Assembly: GCF_028128765.1 (NCBI RefSeq)
Contig: NZ_LBJG01000092.1
Span: forward strand, 181,842 to 245,841
From: Bradyrhizobium sp. CCBAU 51627
GTDB lineage: Bacteria; Pseudomonadota; Alphaproteobacteria; Rhizobiales; Xanthobacteraceae
Direction: 5' to 3'
DNA length: 64,000 nt
Part shown: in pieces, positions 24,773-36,802 of the stretch
How positions within the stretch are numbered: the first letter of the stretch is position 1
How the letters are laid out: the number at the start of each line of letters is the position of its first letter
Program-made: the position numbers and the translations under genes
The notes under the pieces: generated by a model
Databases searched by the model: none
Told to the model about the DNA's origin: nothing
The model's input: the letters and a program-made list of their open reading frames with translations, nothing else

Positions 24773-26380
24773 ATGACCAACAACATCCACAACCTCACCC
24801 GCTCCACCGATGACGTCGTCATCGTCGGCGGCGGCCTCGCCGGGCTGTTCTGCGCGCTGAAGCTTGCGCCGCGGCCGGTGACGCTGATCTCGGCGGCACC
24901 GCTCGGACAGGGCGCATCATCGGCATGGGCGCAAGGCGGCATTGCGGCCGCGGTCGCCGAGGGCGACAGTCCCGAAGCGCATGCCGCGGACACGATCGCA
25001 GTCGGCGGCGGCCTCGTCGATGAGGCCGTCGCACGCGGGATCGCCCGCCAGGCGGCCTCGCGCATTCACGATCTGCTCGCCTATGGCGTGCCGTTCGACC
25101 GAGATCTCGAAGGCCGGCTGGCCGTGGGACAGGAAGCTGCGCATTCGGCGCGGCGGATCGTCCACGTCCGCGGCGACGGCGCGGGCGCGGCGATCATCGC
25201 GGCACTGAGCGAGGCGGTGCGGCGCACGCCGTCGGTCCGATTGATCGAGGGCTTTGTCGCCGAAGCGCTGCTCACCGAGGACGGCGCCGTCACCGGCCTG
25301 CAGCTGCGCGAGGCCGGCAACGTCACGGCAAGGCCGGTGGTGATCGCCTCGCGCGCGATCGTGCTCGCAACCGGCGGCATCGGCCATCTCTACGCCGTCA
25401 CCACCAATCCGACTGAAGCGAACGGATCCGGTCTTGCGATCGCGGCACGCGCCGGCGCCGTGATCGCTGATCCCGAATTCGTCCAGTTCCACCCGACCGC
25501 CATGATGGTCGGGCGCGATCCGGCGCCGCTTGCGACCGAGGCGCTGCGCGGCGAAGGCGCGACGCTGGTCAACAGCAATGGCGAGCGCTTCATGACGAAG
25601 CTCCATCCGCTCGCCGAGCTCGCGCCGCGCGACATCGTGGCCCGCGGCGTGTTTGCCGAGATCGCGGCGGGACGGGGAGCCTTCCTCGACGCGCGACAAG
25701 CACTGGGCTCGCGCTTCGCCGACAAATTCCCGACGGTGCATGAGAGCTGCATGGCCACCGGGATCGATCCGGCCACGCAGGTCATCCCGATCGCGCCCGC
25801 CGTGCACTACCACATGGGCGGCATTGCCGTGGATGCACGCGGGCGCAGCTCGATCGACGGGCTCTGGGCCGCCGGCGAGGTTTCATCTACCGGCATGCAT
25901 GGCGCCAACCGGCTCGCCTCGAATTCGCTGCTGGAAGCTGTGGTTTATGCCGCACGCATTGCCGAGGATATCGCCGGCCATGCGATCCCCTCGTCTGCCT
26001 GTCTCTCCGGGGCGCTGGTGACATCACGTAGCGGTGCGCCGGATGTTGCCGCCGTGAAGCGTCTGCGGTCGATGATGAGCGCGAATGTCGGCGTCATCCG
26101 TGAGCGCGACGGACTTGTTGAAGTCGTGCGCGGTCTTGCTGAGTTCGAGCAAACGGCAACAAGTACTGTCGTCCGCAATATGGCGACAGCGGCCCTGCTC
26201 GTGGCCGCCTCAGCCTGGAGCCGGCGCGAGAGCCGCGGCGCGCATTGCCGTGCCGACTATCCCGCCGAGGTTCCTGCGCTGGCGCATCGAACGATGACGA
26301 CCCTCGCCGAAGCGCACGAGATCGCGGACAGCCTCGTTGAGCATTCGACGCCACGCATCGCGCAATCCATGATCGCCTGA
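24773..26380 (+). CDS. nadB: L-aspartate oxidase
   Basis: This 535-aa flavoprotein oxidises aspartate to iminoaspartate for NadA. The FAD-binding GGGLAGLFCALKLA is near residue 20 and SSAWAQGGIAAAVAEGDS follows. QFHPTAMM with RGEGATLVN, and the signature HMGGIAVDARGRSSIDGLWAAGE with GMHGANRLASNSLLEAVV, complete the succinate-dehydrogenase-like fold. The length is typical. It lies 9 bp after nadA and 11 bp before nadC, clearly one operon. Confidence 0.96.
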   Translation: MTNNIHNLTRSTDDVVIVGGGLAGLFCALKLAPRPVTLISAAPLGQGASSAWAQGGIAAAVAEGDSPEAHAADTIAVGGGLVDEAVARGIARQAASRIHDLLAYGVPFDRDLEGRLAVGQEAAHSARRIVHVRGDGAGAAIIAALSEAVRRTPSVRLIEGFVAEALLTEDGAVTGLQLREAGNVTARPVVIASRAIVLATGGIGHLYAVTTNPTEANGSGLAIAARAGAVIADPEFVQFHPTAMMVGRDPAPLATEALRGEGATLVNSNGERFMTKLHPLAELAPRDIVARGVFAEIAAGRGAFLDARQALGSRFADKFPTVHESCMATGIDPATQVIPIAPAVHYHMGGIAVDARGRSSIDGLWAAGEVSSTGMHGANRLASNSLLEAVVYAARIAEDIAGHAIPSSACLSGALVTSRSGAPDVAAVKRLRSMMSANVGVIRERDGLVEVVRGLAEFEQTATSTVVRNMATAALLVAASAWSRRESRGAHCRADYPAEVPALAHRTMTTLAEAHEIADSLVEHSTPRIAQSMIA

Positions 26381-26391
26381 CGGAGTTTTTC

Positions 26392-27270
26392 ATGACCACC
26401 CCGACCTCCCTGCTCTATCCCGACGCTTTTCTCTCTCCGCTCGCCATCAACGATGCGGTGCATCGCGCGCTCGACGAGGATCTCGGCCGTGCCGGCGACA
26501 TCACCTCGCTCGCGACGATTCCGGAAGCGACCAAAGCGCGGGCCGTCCTCGTCGCGCGCCAGTCCGGCCTCATCGCAGGCCTGCCGCTTGCGCTGGCGAC
26601 GCTGCAAAAGCTCTCGGCCGAGATCGAGGTCCGCGCGCATGTCCGCGACGCCGCGCGCGTGACCCGCGGTCAGCAAGTGCTGACGATCTCGGGCCCTGCA
26701 CGTGCCATTCTCACCGCGGAGCGGACCGCGCTGAATTTCGTCGGTCGTCTCTCAGGCGTCGCCACGCTCACGGCCGACTACGTCGCGCGCGCCGAAGGTA
26801 CCAAAATGCGCATCTGCTGCACGCGAAAGACCACGCCGGGATTACGGGCGCTGGAAAAATACGCGGTGCGTTGCGGCGGCGGCTTCAATCACCGTTTCGG
26901 CCTCGACGATGCGATCCTGATCAAGGACAATCACATCGCGGTCGCCGGCGGCATCCGCGCCGTGCTGGAGCGCGCCCGCGCCCATGCCGGTCATCTCGTC
27001 AAGATCGAGATCGAAGTGGATACGCTCGCGCAGCTCCGCGAGGTGCTCGACACGGGACTTGCCGAGGCAGTACTGCTCGACAACATGGACATCGCGGCGC
27101 TGCGCGAGGCCGTCAGGATAACGGAAGGCCGCCTGACGCTGGAGGCCTCCGGCGGCGTCACGCTGGACTCGATCGGAGCCATTGCAGCGACGGGTGTCGA
27201 CTACGCCTCATCGGGCGCGCTGACGCACTCGGCGCCAAATTTCGACTGCGCGCTGGATATCGAGATGTGA
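26392..27270 (+). CDS. nadC: Nicotinate-nucleotide pyrophosphorylase (carboxylating)
   Basis: This 292-aa enzyme converts quinolinate and PRPP to nicotinate mononucleotide. Motifs are LNFVGRLSGVATLTADYV, CTRKTTPGLRALEKYAVRCGG and FNHRFGLDDAILIKDNHIA, then VKIEIEVDTLAQLREVLD and ASGGVTLDSIGAIAATGVDYASSG. Lys and Arg in TRKT and the His in NHRF contact the substrates in known structures. It ends the nadABC operon and is convergent with the SleB-type gene. Confidence 0.97.
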   Translation: MTTPTSLLYPDAFLSPLAINDAVHRALDEDLGRAGDITSLATIPEATKARAVLVARQSGLIAGLPLALATLQKLSAEIEVRAHVRDAARVTRGQQVLTISGPARAILTAERTALNFVGRLSGVATLTADYVARAEGTKMRICCTRKTTPGLRALEKYAVRCGGGFNHRFGLDDAILIKDNHIAVAGGIRAVLERARAHAGHLVKIEIEVDTLAQLREVLDTGLAEAVLLDNMDIAALREAVRITEGRLTLEASGGVTLDSIGAIAATGVDYASSGALTHSAPNFDCALDIEM

Positions 27271-27307
27271 AAGGGGAAGCAGCAAAGCTGCCTCAGCGTC
27301 ATGGCCG

Positions 27308-28777
27308 CTACCGCCGCTCGGTCACGCCCATCTCGGCGGAGCTCTTGGCCTCCTGGGCAAGCTCGGCCGAGAGCGCGGCGGTCTGCGCGGGCGTGCCCCA
27401 GCTCGGCTCCTCGCTGCCATCGCCCCAGTTGCGGGGCCGGTAGAAGGTGTGCACGCCGAATTTGTACATCTTCTTCATCTCGGAAACCCAGGACGGGCGC
27501 ACCCAATAGGCATGATAGTGCGTCGACTTGCCGACCTCGGGCAGCCAGATCTGGCCGTCGAGCATCGCCTTCGAAATCTTCTTGGCGCGCTCCCACATCT
27601 CGGGCTCGCGGATCACGTCGGGATTGTTGTCGCAGGCGAAAGTGAACTGGCAGGCGAAATGTCGATACTTGTTCTGGTAGACCACGCCGCACACTGTCTC
27701 CGGATATTTGCCAGAGAACACGCGGTTCATCACCACTTGCGCGACCGCGATCTGGCCGCGTACGGCCTCGCCGCGAGACTCGAAATAGACCGCCTCGGCG
27801 AGACACTTTTCGGACTTCGCGCGTGACTTGTCGTCGAGCGCCAGACGCTCGGCCGGCGACTTGGCGCGCTGGTTATCGGTATTGACCTCGCCCTTCGGCG
27901 CGACGCTCTCGCCGCTGTCGGTCGCGTTAGCGACGTCTTCGTTCGGCGGCGACAGCGAGGCCAGCTTCATGTCGGGGTCGGGCATCACGATCAGCGGTTC
28001 GGCGCCGGGCTCCCAGCTCTCGATGCTCTCGGCAGCGCCCCCGAGCGAGGAGCTGCCGAAGAACAGGCTGGAGGTCTTCACGCTGAAAGGATCGCGCGGC
28101 GGGGCCGCTGTCGTTGCCTGCTTCAGCGCATTGACCGGCTGCGCGGCAAACGACAGCGCGACGTCGTCGGCCTTCGGTGGATTGGCGTATTGCGCCAGCG
28201 GCGGCGCGCGCATGGCTTCCTGGAGCTCGGGATCCAGCGCTGCCGCGGACTCCGGCGACATCGCTTGCGGCTGCCCAACGGGCGACTGAGCAGGCAACTC
28301 AGCGGTCTTGGCGCCGAACACAGAGCTGTTCGAGGTCGCAGGATCCTCGGCGGGCGCGGCGGCCGGTGCGACCGTCTCGGGTGCCGGCGCGGGCGTCACG
28401 GTGGCGAGACGGTCGCCCTTCAGCGCGCGATCGACCTTGGGGAAATCGGAGGCTTGGTAGCGCGCCGGCGCCTGCAGCGCCGGATTGCGCGGGATCGAGC
28501 CGGTGACGTCGCGCCCATCGAGGCTCGCGAGGCGAACCATCGCGCTCTGCGGCGTGGACGTCCCGATCGGACGCGAGAAACTGTAGGTCGCGAGCTGAAT
28601 GGACGAAGCTGCGGAGAAGACCTGCTTCTGCCAGCGCTCGGCGACGCCGGGCTGACGCGCCAGCAGCGAGCCAATGTCCTGATAGCCGATCTCTCGCGGC
28701 ATCAGCGCGAAGACCAGGAGACCGATTCCGAAGGACGCGAACTGCGCGCCCTTCGGATGGTTACGCAACACTGACAT
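27308..28777 (-). CDS. SleB-type cell wall hydrolase
   Basis: This 489-aa protein has one N-terminal membrane helix (FASFGIGLLVFALMP) and a long polar, Pro/Ala/Ser-rich stretch (residues about 60-330). The C-terminal Hydrolase_2/SleB domain contains CLAEAVYFESRGEAVRGQIAVAQVV, YRHFACQFTF and STHYHAYWVRPSW. The Glu in AVYFESRGE is the likely catalytic acid for peptidoglycan cleavage. The low-complexity linker would span the periplasm. ATG 28777 is used; a GTG four codons upstream is possible. It is divergent from nothing nearby: 430 bp of repeat-bearing spacer separate it from the end of ppdK. Confidence 0.9.
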   Translation of the reverse strand: MSVLRNHPKGAQFASFGIGLLVFALMPREIGYQDIGSLLARQPGVAERWQKQVFSAASSIQLATYSFSRPIGTSTPQSAMVRLASLDGRDVTGSIPRNPALQAPARYQASDFPKVDRALKGDRLATVTPAPAPETVAPAAAPAEDPATSNSSVFGAKTAELPAQSPVGQPQAMSPESAAALDPELQEAMRAPPLAQYANPPKADDVALSFAAQPVNALKQATTAAPPRDPFSVKTSSLFFGSSSLGGAAESIESWEPGAEPLIVMPDPDMKLASLSPPNEDVANATDSGESVAPKGEVNTDNQRAKSPAERLALDDKSRAKSEKCLAEAVYFESRGEAVRGQIAVAQVVMNRVFSGKYPETVCGVVYQNKYRHFACQFTFACDNNPDVIREPEMWERAKKISKAMLDGQIWLPEVGKSTHYHAYWVRPSWVSEMKKMYKFGVHTFYRPRNWGDGSEEPSWGTPAQTAALSAELAQEAKSSAEMGVTERR

Positions 28778-29063
28778 CGATACGCTCACGCTACGCTTAC
28801 GCCAGTCTCTGATCGAACTCAGTACATCCGTGCAATTCGATCTTTATTGTGGGTATCCAATTTAGGTTGCCGGGGCGTTAATTCGCGTTGCGCGCCGAGC
28901 ACACTCAAGCGATGTCGGGTGTTTTCATGGGGCGATGCTGCGCCGTGGTAAATGCGGACTGATCCGAAGCGGTAAACAAGTGGTCAATGCGAATGGTGAA
29001 GGAACTCTTGATGATCGTTCTTGCGCGCACGTATCATTACGGGACGTGGTGAGTTTCCTCGGT

Positions 29064-29150
29064 CGTCGTTGCGAGCGCAGCGAAGCAATCCGGAGGCTTT
29101 CCGCGAAGACAGTCTGGATTGCTTCGTCGCAAGAGCTCCTCGCAATGACG
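29064..29150. repeat. Palindromic element, GCGAAGCAATCC family
   Basis: CGTTGCGAGCGCAGCGAAGCAATCC near 29067-29091 is mirrored by GGATTGCTTCG (29116-29126) and CTCGCAATGACG (29139-29150). The same blocks recur at 40159-40270 and in a minimal form at 49428-49476. The element is non-coding and lies downstream of ppdK. Confidence 0.75.
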
Positions 29151-29175
29151 AGCGGATGGAGCATCGCCCAAAATA

Positions 29176-29203
29176 AAAGAGGCGGGGACTGCCCCGCCTC
29201 TTT
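29176..29203 (-). terminator. Rho-independent terminator of ppdK
   Basis: A perfect 12-bp stem (29176-29187 with 29192-29203) closes a 4-base loop. On the minus strand it is followed by a run reading TTTTATTTT, 20 bases past the ppdK stop. This is the clearest intrinsic terminator in the window. Confidence 0.9.
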
Positions 29204-29223
29204 CAATTCGATTGTGCTTCGTC

Positions 29224-32154
<2,931 letters not shown>

Positions 32155-32248
32155 AGCTTGCACACAACCTGCGAGAGGGACGGGAAATTGCGGGCCTTAC
32201 ACCATTTTGGGCGGGCCCGCGCAAGTCAGAGTTCCGGAAAATCAAGGC

Positions 32249-32404
32249 CTAGAGATGGAGCCACTTCAACAAGCCGAGCCCGATCGCACCGTTGATGATG
32301 AGGAAAATCGCCACGATCAGGTTGAGCAGGCGCGGCATGATCAAAATGAGCACGCCCGCAAGCAGCGACAGAAGCGGCGAGATGTGGGCGACGGTAATGT
32401 GCAT
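32249..32404 (-). CDS. DUF3096 small membrane protein, 51 aa
   Basis: ATG 32404 opens a 51-codon frame reading MHITVAHISPLLSLLAGVLI, then a loop with PRLLN and a second hydrophobic helix IVAIFLIINGAIGLGLL, ending KWLHL. This is the two-helix DUF3096 layout. The protein is too short for standard ORF calling and is shadowed by two longer spurious frames. It probably sits in the inner membrane, and its role is unknown. It is followed by ppdK on the same strand after 95 bp. Confidence 0.85.
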   Translation of the reverse strand: MHITVAHISPLLSLLAGVLILIMPRLLNLIVAIFLIINGAIGLGLLKWLHL

Positions 32405-32640
32405 GAACTTTCTTTCCGAACGTTGAGGCGAATCGCGGCCGGATCATACCGGACCCGGTTCCGCGGGTAGAGACGCGCTGCGGCGCTATTGAGTTCCCGG
32501 CTTCGCGAAAACAGCCCGAAATTGCCGCGTATGCGGCAGGGCTTTTTCGGAACATCGCGCGCGCCGCAGCATTGGCAACCGGTCGCGCCAGTGGCGCTTT
32601 CCGTAAAACCACGTCGCAAGACGACGTCGAAGGAGTTACC

Positions 32641-32994
32641 ATGCGGAACAGGATTCTTGCCCTTGCAGCGCTTGCGGCCGCGATCGGCTCGCCCGTCGCG
32701 GCGCAGGCGCAAACCGGGATCACGGTGGGACGTGCGCCGGCCGTGGTCGATGGCGGCCCGACGATTGCAGTCGAACAGCGGCCCGCCTTCCGAGAGTATG
32801 TCATCGAGCAACGTGTGCCGGCCTTCAGCATTCCCGATCGCGTCGTGGTCGGTGCCACCTTACCTGAAACCGGCATCACCTATTATGACGTGCCGCAACG
32901 TTTCGGTGCGACGACCTACCGTTACACCGTCGTGAACGGCGAGACCGTGCTGGTCGAGCCGCACTCGCGGCGAATCGTGGAGGTGATGGACTAG
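32641..32994 (+). CDS. DUF1236 domain exported protein
   Basis: This 117-aa protein begins at ATG 32641 with GAAGGAG upstream. A signal peptide (ILALAALAAAIGSPVAAQAQ) leads a short mature chain. In that chain RAFREYVIEQ-like segments and the C-terminal YYDVPQRFGATTYRYTVVNGETVLVEP match DUF1236, a family of periplasmic proteins very common in Bradyrhizobium and often present in several copies. The function is unknown. A strong terminator follows at 33070-33108. Confidence 0.88.
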   Translation: MRNRILALAALAAAIGSPVAAQAQTGITVGRAPAVVDGGPTIAVEQRPAFREYVIEQRVPAFSIPDRVVVGATLPETGITYYDVPQRFGATTYRYTVVNGETVLVEPHSRRIVEVMD

Positions 32995-33069
32995 CGCCTC
33001 CCACAGTCGACTGGATGTCCGGCGCGTCACATCAATCAGGCTGACGCGAGCAATATGATCGGACATCAG

Positions 33070-33108
33070 GCCCCGCCCGGTCTTCCCCCCGCCGGGCGGG
33101 GCATTTTT
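33070..33108 (+). terminator. Rho-independent terminator of the DUF1236 gene
   Basis: GCCCCGCCCGG at 33070-33080 pairs perfectly with CCGGGCGGGGC at 33092-33102 and is followed directly by ATTTTT. It lies 75 bases after the stop codon of the DUF1236 gene. Confidence 0.85.
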
Positions 33109-33129
33109 GTGCGTCGTGCGCGCATTCTC

Positions 33130-33255
33130 TCGTGTCCCGGGCAAGCGAAGCGCGACCCGGACCCAGAAGCTCCGCGCACGCGGCAAGCGTGGGCCCCGGC
33201 TCTGCAGCGCATCACGCCGCGAAGACGTGGCGCGCTACGCTGCGTCCGGGGCACG
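33130..33255. repeat. Palindromic element, CGTGTCCCGG...CCGGGGCACGA type
   Basis: TCGTGTCCCGG at the left end is complementary to CCGGGGCACGA at the right end with one mismatch. Internal blocks GCGAAGCGCGAC and GTGGCGCGCTACGCTGC are also partly complementary. It fills the gap between the DUF1236 terminator and the end of glyS. It differs from the other repeat families in the window. Confidence 0.65.
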
Positions 33256-33258
33256 AAC

Positions 33259-35358
33259 CTAATCCTGGATCTTCGAGAAATCCGCCACCGCGCGCGTGGC
33301 GCTGCGGATCTCGTTGAGTAACTTCAGGCGGTTCTCGCGCACCCTCGTATCGTCGTCATTGACGCGCACCTTATCGAAGAACGCATCGACCGGCGGACGC
33401 AGTTTTGCCATGGCGCTCATCGCGGCAGCAAAGTCTTCCTTGGCGACGGCGGCGCCTGCTTCCGCCTTCACCACGCCGATCGCCTTGGCCAGCGCCTTCT
33501 CCTCGCCGAGGCTGTAGAGCGCAGCATCAGGCGCGCCGTCGAAGCTGCGCTTGTCCTTCTTTTCCTCGATCGAAAGGATGTTGCTGGCGCGCTTGGTACC
33601 TGCGAGCAGGTTCTTGCCGTCGTCACTGTCGAGGAATTTGCCGAGCGCTTCGACGCGGCGGACGATCATCAGGAGATCGTCCTGGCCGCCGAGCGCGAAC
33701 ACCGCATCGACGAGATCGTGACGTGCGCCCTGTTCGCGGAGCTGGACCTTGAGGCGATCGGCGAAGAAGGCGAGCAGATCGCTGGGCAGCTTCTGCGCGT
33801 CCGCAGGCTTCGCCGACAAGCCGCCAAGAGCGGATGCAGCCACCTTCATCAGGGACAGGCGCAGAGCATTCTCGGCGATCAGGCGAATAACGCCCAGCGC
33901 CGCGCGACGCAGCGCATATGGATCCTTCGATCCCGTCGGCTTCTCGTCGATCGCCCAGAAGCCAACAAGCGTATCGATCTTGTCCGCAAGCGCCACGGCA
34001 ATACTGACTGGATCGGTCGGCACGCGATCGGCCGGCCCTTGCGGCTTGTAGTGCTCCTCGCAAGCCGCAGCGACGGAGGCGTCCTCGCCTTGCGCCAGCG
34101 CGTAGTACTTGCCCATCAGGCCCTGCACTTCGGGGAATTCGCCGACGACCTCCGTCAGCAGATCCGCCTTGGCGAGATGCGCGGCACGCGTCGCCTTGGC
34201 GACATCGGCACCAACGAACGGCGCGATCTCGGCGGCCAAACGCTCGATACGCTTGATGCGTGCAGCCTGGGTACCGAGCTTCTCGTGGAACACGATCTGC
34301 TCAAACTTCGGCAGGCGATCCTCGAGCCTTGTCTTGAGGTCGGTCTCGTAGAAGAACTTTGCATCGCTGAGCCGCGCGCGGATCACGCGCTCGTTGCCGC
34401 CGATAATGGTCTTGCCGCCGTCGGTGGCCTCGATGTTGGCAACCAGGATGAACTTGCTCGCGAGCTTGCCCGTCTTGGGGTCGCGCACCACGAAGCATTT
34501 CTGGTTGTTGCGGATGGTGGCGCGGATCACCTCGTCCGGCGTCTTCAAGAACTCCTGCTCGAACGAGCCCATCAGCACGACCGGCCACTCGACAAGGCCG
34601 GAGACCTCGTCGAGCAGGTTCTGGTCCTCGACGAGGTCGAAGCCTTGCGCAAAGGCAAGCTGCTTGGCGTCGGTGAGGATCGCGTCCTTGCGGCGCTCGG
34701 GGTCAAGCACGACCTTGGCGTCGAGGAGCTTGGCTTCGTAGTCCTCGAAACGACGGACAGAAATGGCTGATGGCGCCAGGAAGCGATGGCCGTAGGTGGT
34801 CTGGCCGGTCTCGATGCCGTCGACCTCGAACCTCACGACATCGGGCTCTTCCGTCTCGAGGCCGAAGGTCGCGGTGATCGCATGCAGCGGACGCACCCAG
34901 TTCAAGGAGCCCGGCTTGCCCGAGCGCGCGCCCCAGCGCATCGATTTCGGCCAGGGGAAGGTGCGAATGATCACGGGAAGAATCTCGGCGAGCACGTCGA
35001 TCGCGTCGCGGCCGGGCTTCTCGATCAGGCCGATGTAGAAATCACCCTTGGGGTCGCGCTGGATCTTGGCTTCGTCCAGCGACTTCAGACCTGTCGCTTT
35101 CAAGAAGCCCTGCACGGCCGCATCGGGCGCGCCGACTTTCGGGCCGCGGCGTTCGGTCTTCAGATCAGGCTGGCGCGCAGGGACGCCGTGCACGGTGAGC
35201 GCAAGCCGGCGCGGCGTCGCGAAGGCTTTCGCGCCTTCATAGACGAGACCTTCGGCGACGAGCTTGTCAGTGACCAGACGGCGGAGATCGTCGGCCGCCT
35301 TGGCCTGCATGCGCGCCGGGATTTCTTCCGAGAACAGTTCAAGCAAAAGATCGGGCAT
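33259..35358 (-). CDS. glyS: Glycyl-tRNA synthetase beta subunit
   Basis: This 699-aa subunit of the alpha2-beta2 type enzyme begins MPDLLLELFSEEIPARMQAKA. It contains ETERRGPKVGAP-like TERRGP, VNWVRPLHAI-type NWVRPLHAITATFG and the HD-like AHLAKADLLTEVVGEFPEVQG. The C-terminal tRNA-binding helices (FFDKVRVNDDDTRVRENRLKLL) are complete. Its ATG overlaps the glyQ stop by one base (TGATG), so the two are translationally coupled. It charges tRNA-Gly in the cytoplasm together with GlyQ. Confidence 0.97.
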   Translation of the reverse strand: MPDLLLELFSEEIPARMQAKAADDLRRLVTDKLVAEGLVYEGAKAFATPRRLALTVHGVPARQPDLKTERRGPKVGAPDAAVQGFLKATGLKSLDEAKIQRDPKGDFYIGLIEKPGRDAIDVLAEILPVIIRTFPWPKSMRWGARSGKPGSLNWVRPLHAITATFGLETEEPDVVRFEVDGIETGQTTYGHRFLAPSAISVRRFEDYEAKLLDAKVVLDPERRKDAILTDAKQLAFAQGFDLVEDQNLLDEVSGLVEWPVVLMGSFEQEFLKTPDEVIRATIRNNQKCFVVRDPKTGKLASKFILVANIEATDGGKTIIGGNERVIRARLSDAKFFYETDLKTRLEDRLPKFEQIVFHEKLGTQAARIKRIERLAAEIAPFVGADVAKATRAAHLAKADLLTEVVGEFPEVQGLMGKYYALAQGEDASVAAACEEHYKPQGPADRVPTDPVSIAVALADKIDTLVGFWAIDEKPTGSKDPYALRRAALGVIRLIAENALRLSLMKVAASALGGLSAKPADAQKLPSDLLAFFADRLKVQLREQGARHDLVDAVFALGGQDDLLMIVRRVEALGKFLDSDDGKNLLAGTKRASNILSIEEKKDKRSFDGAPDAALYSLGEEKALAKAIGVVKAEAGAAVAKEDFAAAMSAMAKLRPPVDAFFDKVRVNDDDTRVRENRLKLLNEIRSATRAVADFSKIQD

Positions 35359-36296
35359 CAGGCCGCTCCGCCCGCTTCAGTGTGGATCCAGGCCTCGCCG
35401 CAGGCTTTTGCCAGTTCGCGCACCCGAAGAATGTAACTTTGCCGCTCGGTCACCGAGATCACGCCGCGGGCGTCGAGCAGGTTGAAGACATGGCTCGCCT
35501 TGATGCACTGGTCATAGGCCGGCAGCGCCATCAGATGTTGTTTCCGGTTACCGCCTTCGCGCCAGCCGGCGTCGAGGTATTTCCTGCAGGCCGCTTCCGC
35601 CATCTTGAACTGCTCAAACAGCATCGCGGTGTCGGCATGTTCGAAATTATGCCGCGAATATTCCTGCTCGGCCTGGAGGAAGACGTCGCCATAGGTGACC
35701 TTGGCATCGCCCTCGCGGCCGTTGAAATTGAGGTCATAGACGCGGTCGACGCCCTGCACATACATCGCGAGGCGCTCGAGCCCGTAGGTGAGCTCGCCCG
35801 CCACAGGCGCGCATTCAAATCCTGCGACCTGCTGGAAATAGGTGAACTGGCTGACTTCCATACCGTCGCACCAGCACTCCCAACCAAGGCCCCAGGCGCC
35901 CAGCGTCGGGCTCTCCCAGTCGTCCTCGACGAAGCGGATGTCGTGCACGGCCGAATCGATGCCGATCGCGGCGAGCGACTTCAGGTACAGGTCCTGAAGG
36001 TTCGGCGGCGACGGCTTCATGATCACCTGGAACTGGTAGTAGTGCTGCATCCGGTTCGGATTCTCGCCGTAGCGGCCGTCCTTGGGCCGCCGCGAGGGCT
36101 GCACATAGGCGGCGTTCCAGGGCTTTGGCCCAAGCGCACGCAAGGTGGTGGCCGGATGAAAGGTGCCCGCGCCCATCTCCATGTCGTAAGGCTGCAGGAT
36201 CACGCAGCCCTGCTCGGCCCAGAACCGCTGGAGCGCGAGGATAAAGCCCTGGAACGAGCGTTCCGGGCGCATATGGGCGGGCAATGAGGCGTCCAT
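35358..36296 (-). CDS. glyQ: Glycyl-tRNA synthetase alpha subunit
   Basis: This 312-aa catalytic subunit shows SFQGFILALQRFWAEQGCVILQPYDMEMGAGTFHP near the N-terminus. It also has YVQPSRRPKDGRYGENPNRMQHYYQFQVI, DDWESPTLGAWGLGWE and the class II motif in MEVSQFTYFQQVAG. It binds Gly and ATP. The gene precedes glyS with a one-base overlap. A palindromic element lies upstream at 36396-36483, where the promoter must also be. Confidence 0.97.
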   Translation of the reverse strand: MDASLPAHMRPERSFQGFILALQRFWAEQGCVILQPYDMEMGAGTFHPATTLRALGPKPWNAAYVQPSRRPKDGRYGENPNRMQHYYQFQVIMKPSPPNLQDLYLKSLAAIGIDSAVHDIRFVEDDWESPTLGAWGLGWECWCDGMEVSQFTYFQQVAGFECAPVAGELTYGLERLAMYVQGVDRVYDLNFNGREGDAKVTYGDVFLQAEQEYSRHNFEHADTAMLFEQFKMAEAACRKYLDAGWREGGNRKQHLMALPAYDQCIKASHVFNLLDARGVISVTERQSYILRVRELAKACGEAWIHTEAGGAA

Positions 36297-36395
36297 CGTC
36301 AGATCAGGCTCTCGCGGGGGGTTTTGAATCGCGCGGGACCGTATCGACGGCGGGGTTGGGAATCAAGGCAAAGGGGCGGATTCGGGCCGGTTCTC

Positions 36396-36483
36396 CGTCA
36401 TGGCCGGACTTGTCCCGGCCATCCACGACCTTGTCGCGCAGCGTGAAGAACGTGGATGCCCGGGACGAGCCCGGGCCATGACG
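36396..36483. repeat. Palindromic element, ATGGCCGG...CCCGGGCCATGACG type
   Basis: CGTCATGGCCGG (36396 on) pairs with the right end CCCGGGCCATGACG. Inside, TCCCGGCCATCCACG near 36411-36427 pairs with CGTGGATGCCCGGGA near 36452-36466. It is the same family as 11864-11983 and lies upstream of glyQ. Confidence 0.75.
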
Positions 36484-36493
36484 ATTGGCGCTG

Positions 36494-36685
36494 CTACCCC
36501 GGCCGATACGCTCCGGTCACGGGATCACGCTTCAGCGTCTGGATGGTCCCCATGGAAGCGGCTTCGGCGACGCGCGACAGGCGCATCTCCTCCAGCTCCT
36601 CATTGATCCTGATGGCGGTCTTGTAGGCCCAGCGGACCACGGCAAGCCCACCCAGGACGCCCGCGAATGCGACGAACGGCGGCAT
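36494..36685 (-). CDS. Conserved small membrane-anchored protein, 63 aa
   Basis: The 63-aa product starts MPPFVAFAGVLGGLAVVRWA, a single membrane helix. A charged helical tail follows (KTAIRINEELEEMRLSRVAEA) and it ends KRDPVTGAYRPG. The pattern fits a small bitopic protein with its tail in the cytoplasm. The DPVTGAYRP ending resembles a motif seen in other small rhizobial proteins. Function unknown. It lies between glyQ and the S49 peptidase, on the same strand as both. Confidence 0.7.
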   Translation of the reverse strand: MPPFVAFAGVLGGLAVVRWAYKTAIRINEELEEMRLSRVAEAASMGTIQTLKRDPVTGAYRPG

Positions 36686-36802
36686 CGGTCGATCCTTGTC
36701 TCATGCTCAGCCCCCACGCGCATATTCGCGCACTCCGGGCCGCGCTGCAATTGGCTCGGCTCCCGGCATCATTGGGACCAAATGGCGCGGGGAGCGCCCG
36801 GC

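Larger units (their letters stand above)
28790..29223. other. Intergenic spacer with repeat element and terminator
   Basis: No credible gene is seen. The first 270 bases are unremarkable and moderately AT-rich near 28820-28870, where the promoter of the SleB-type gene should lie. A palindromic element occupies 29064-29150 and the ppdK terminator 29176-29203. Confidence 0.7.
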
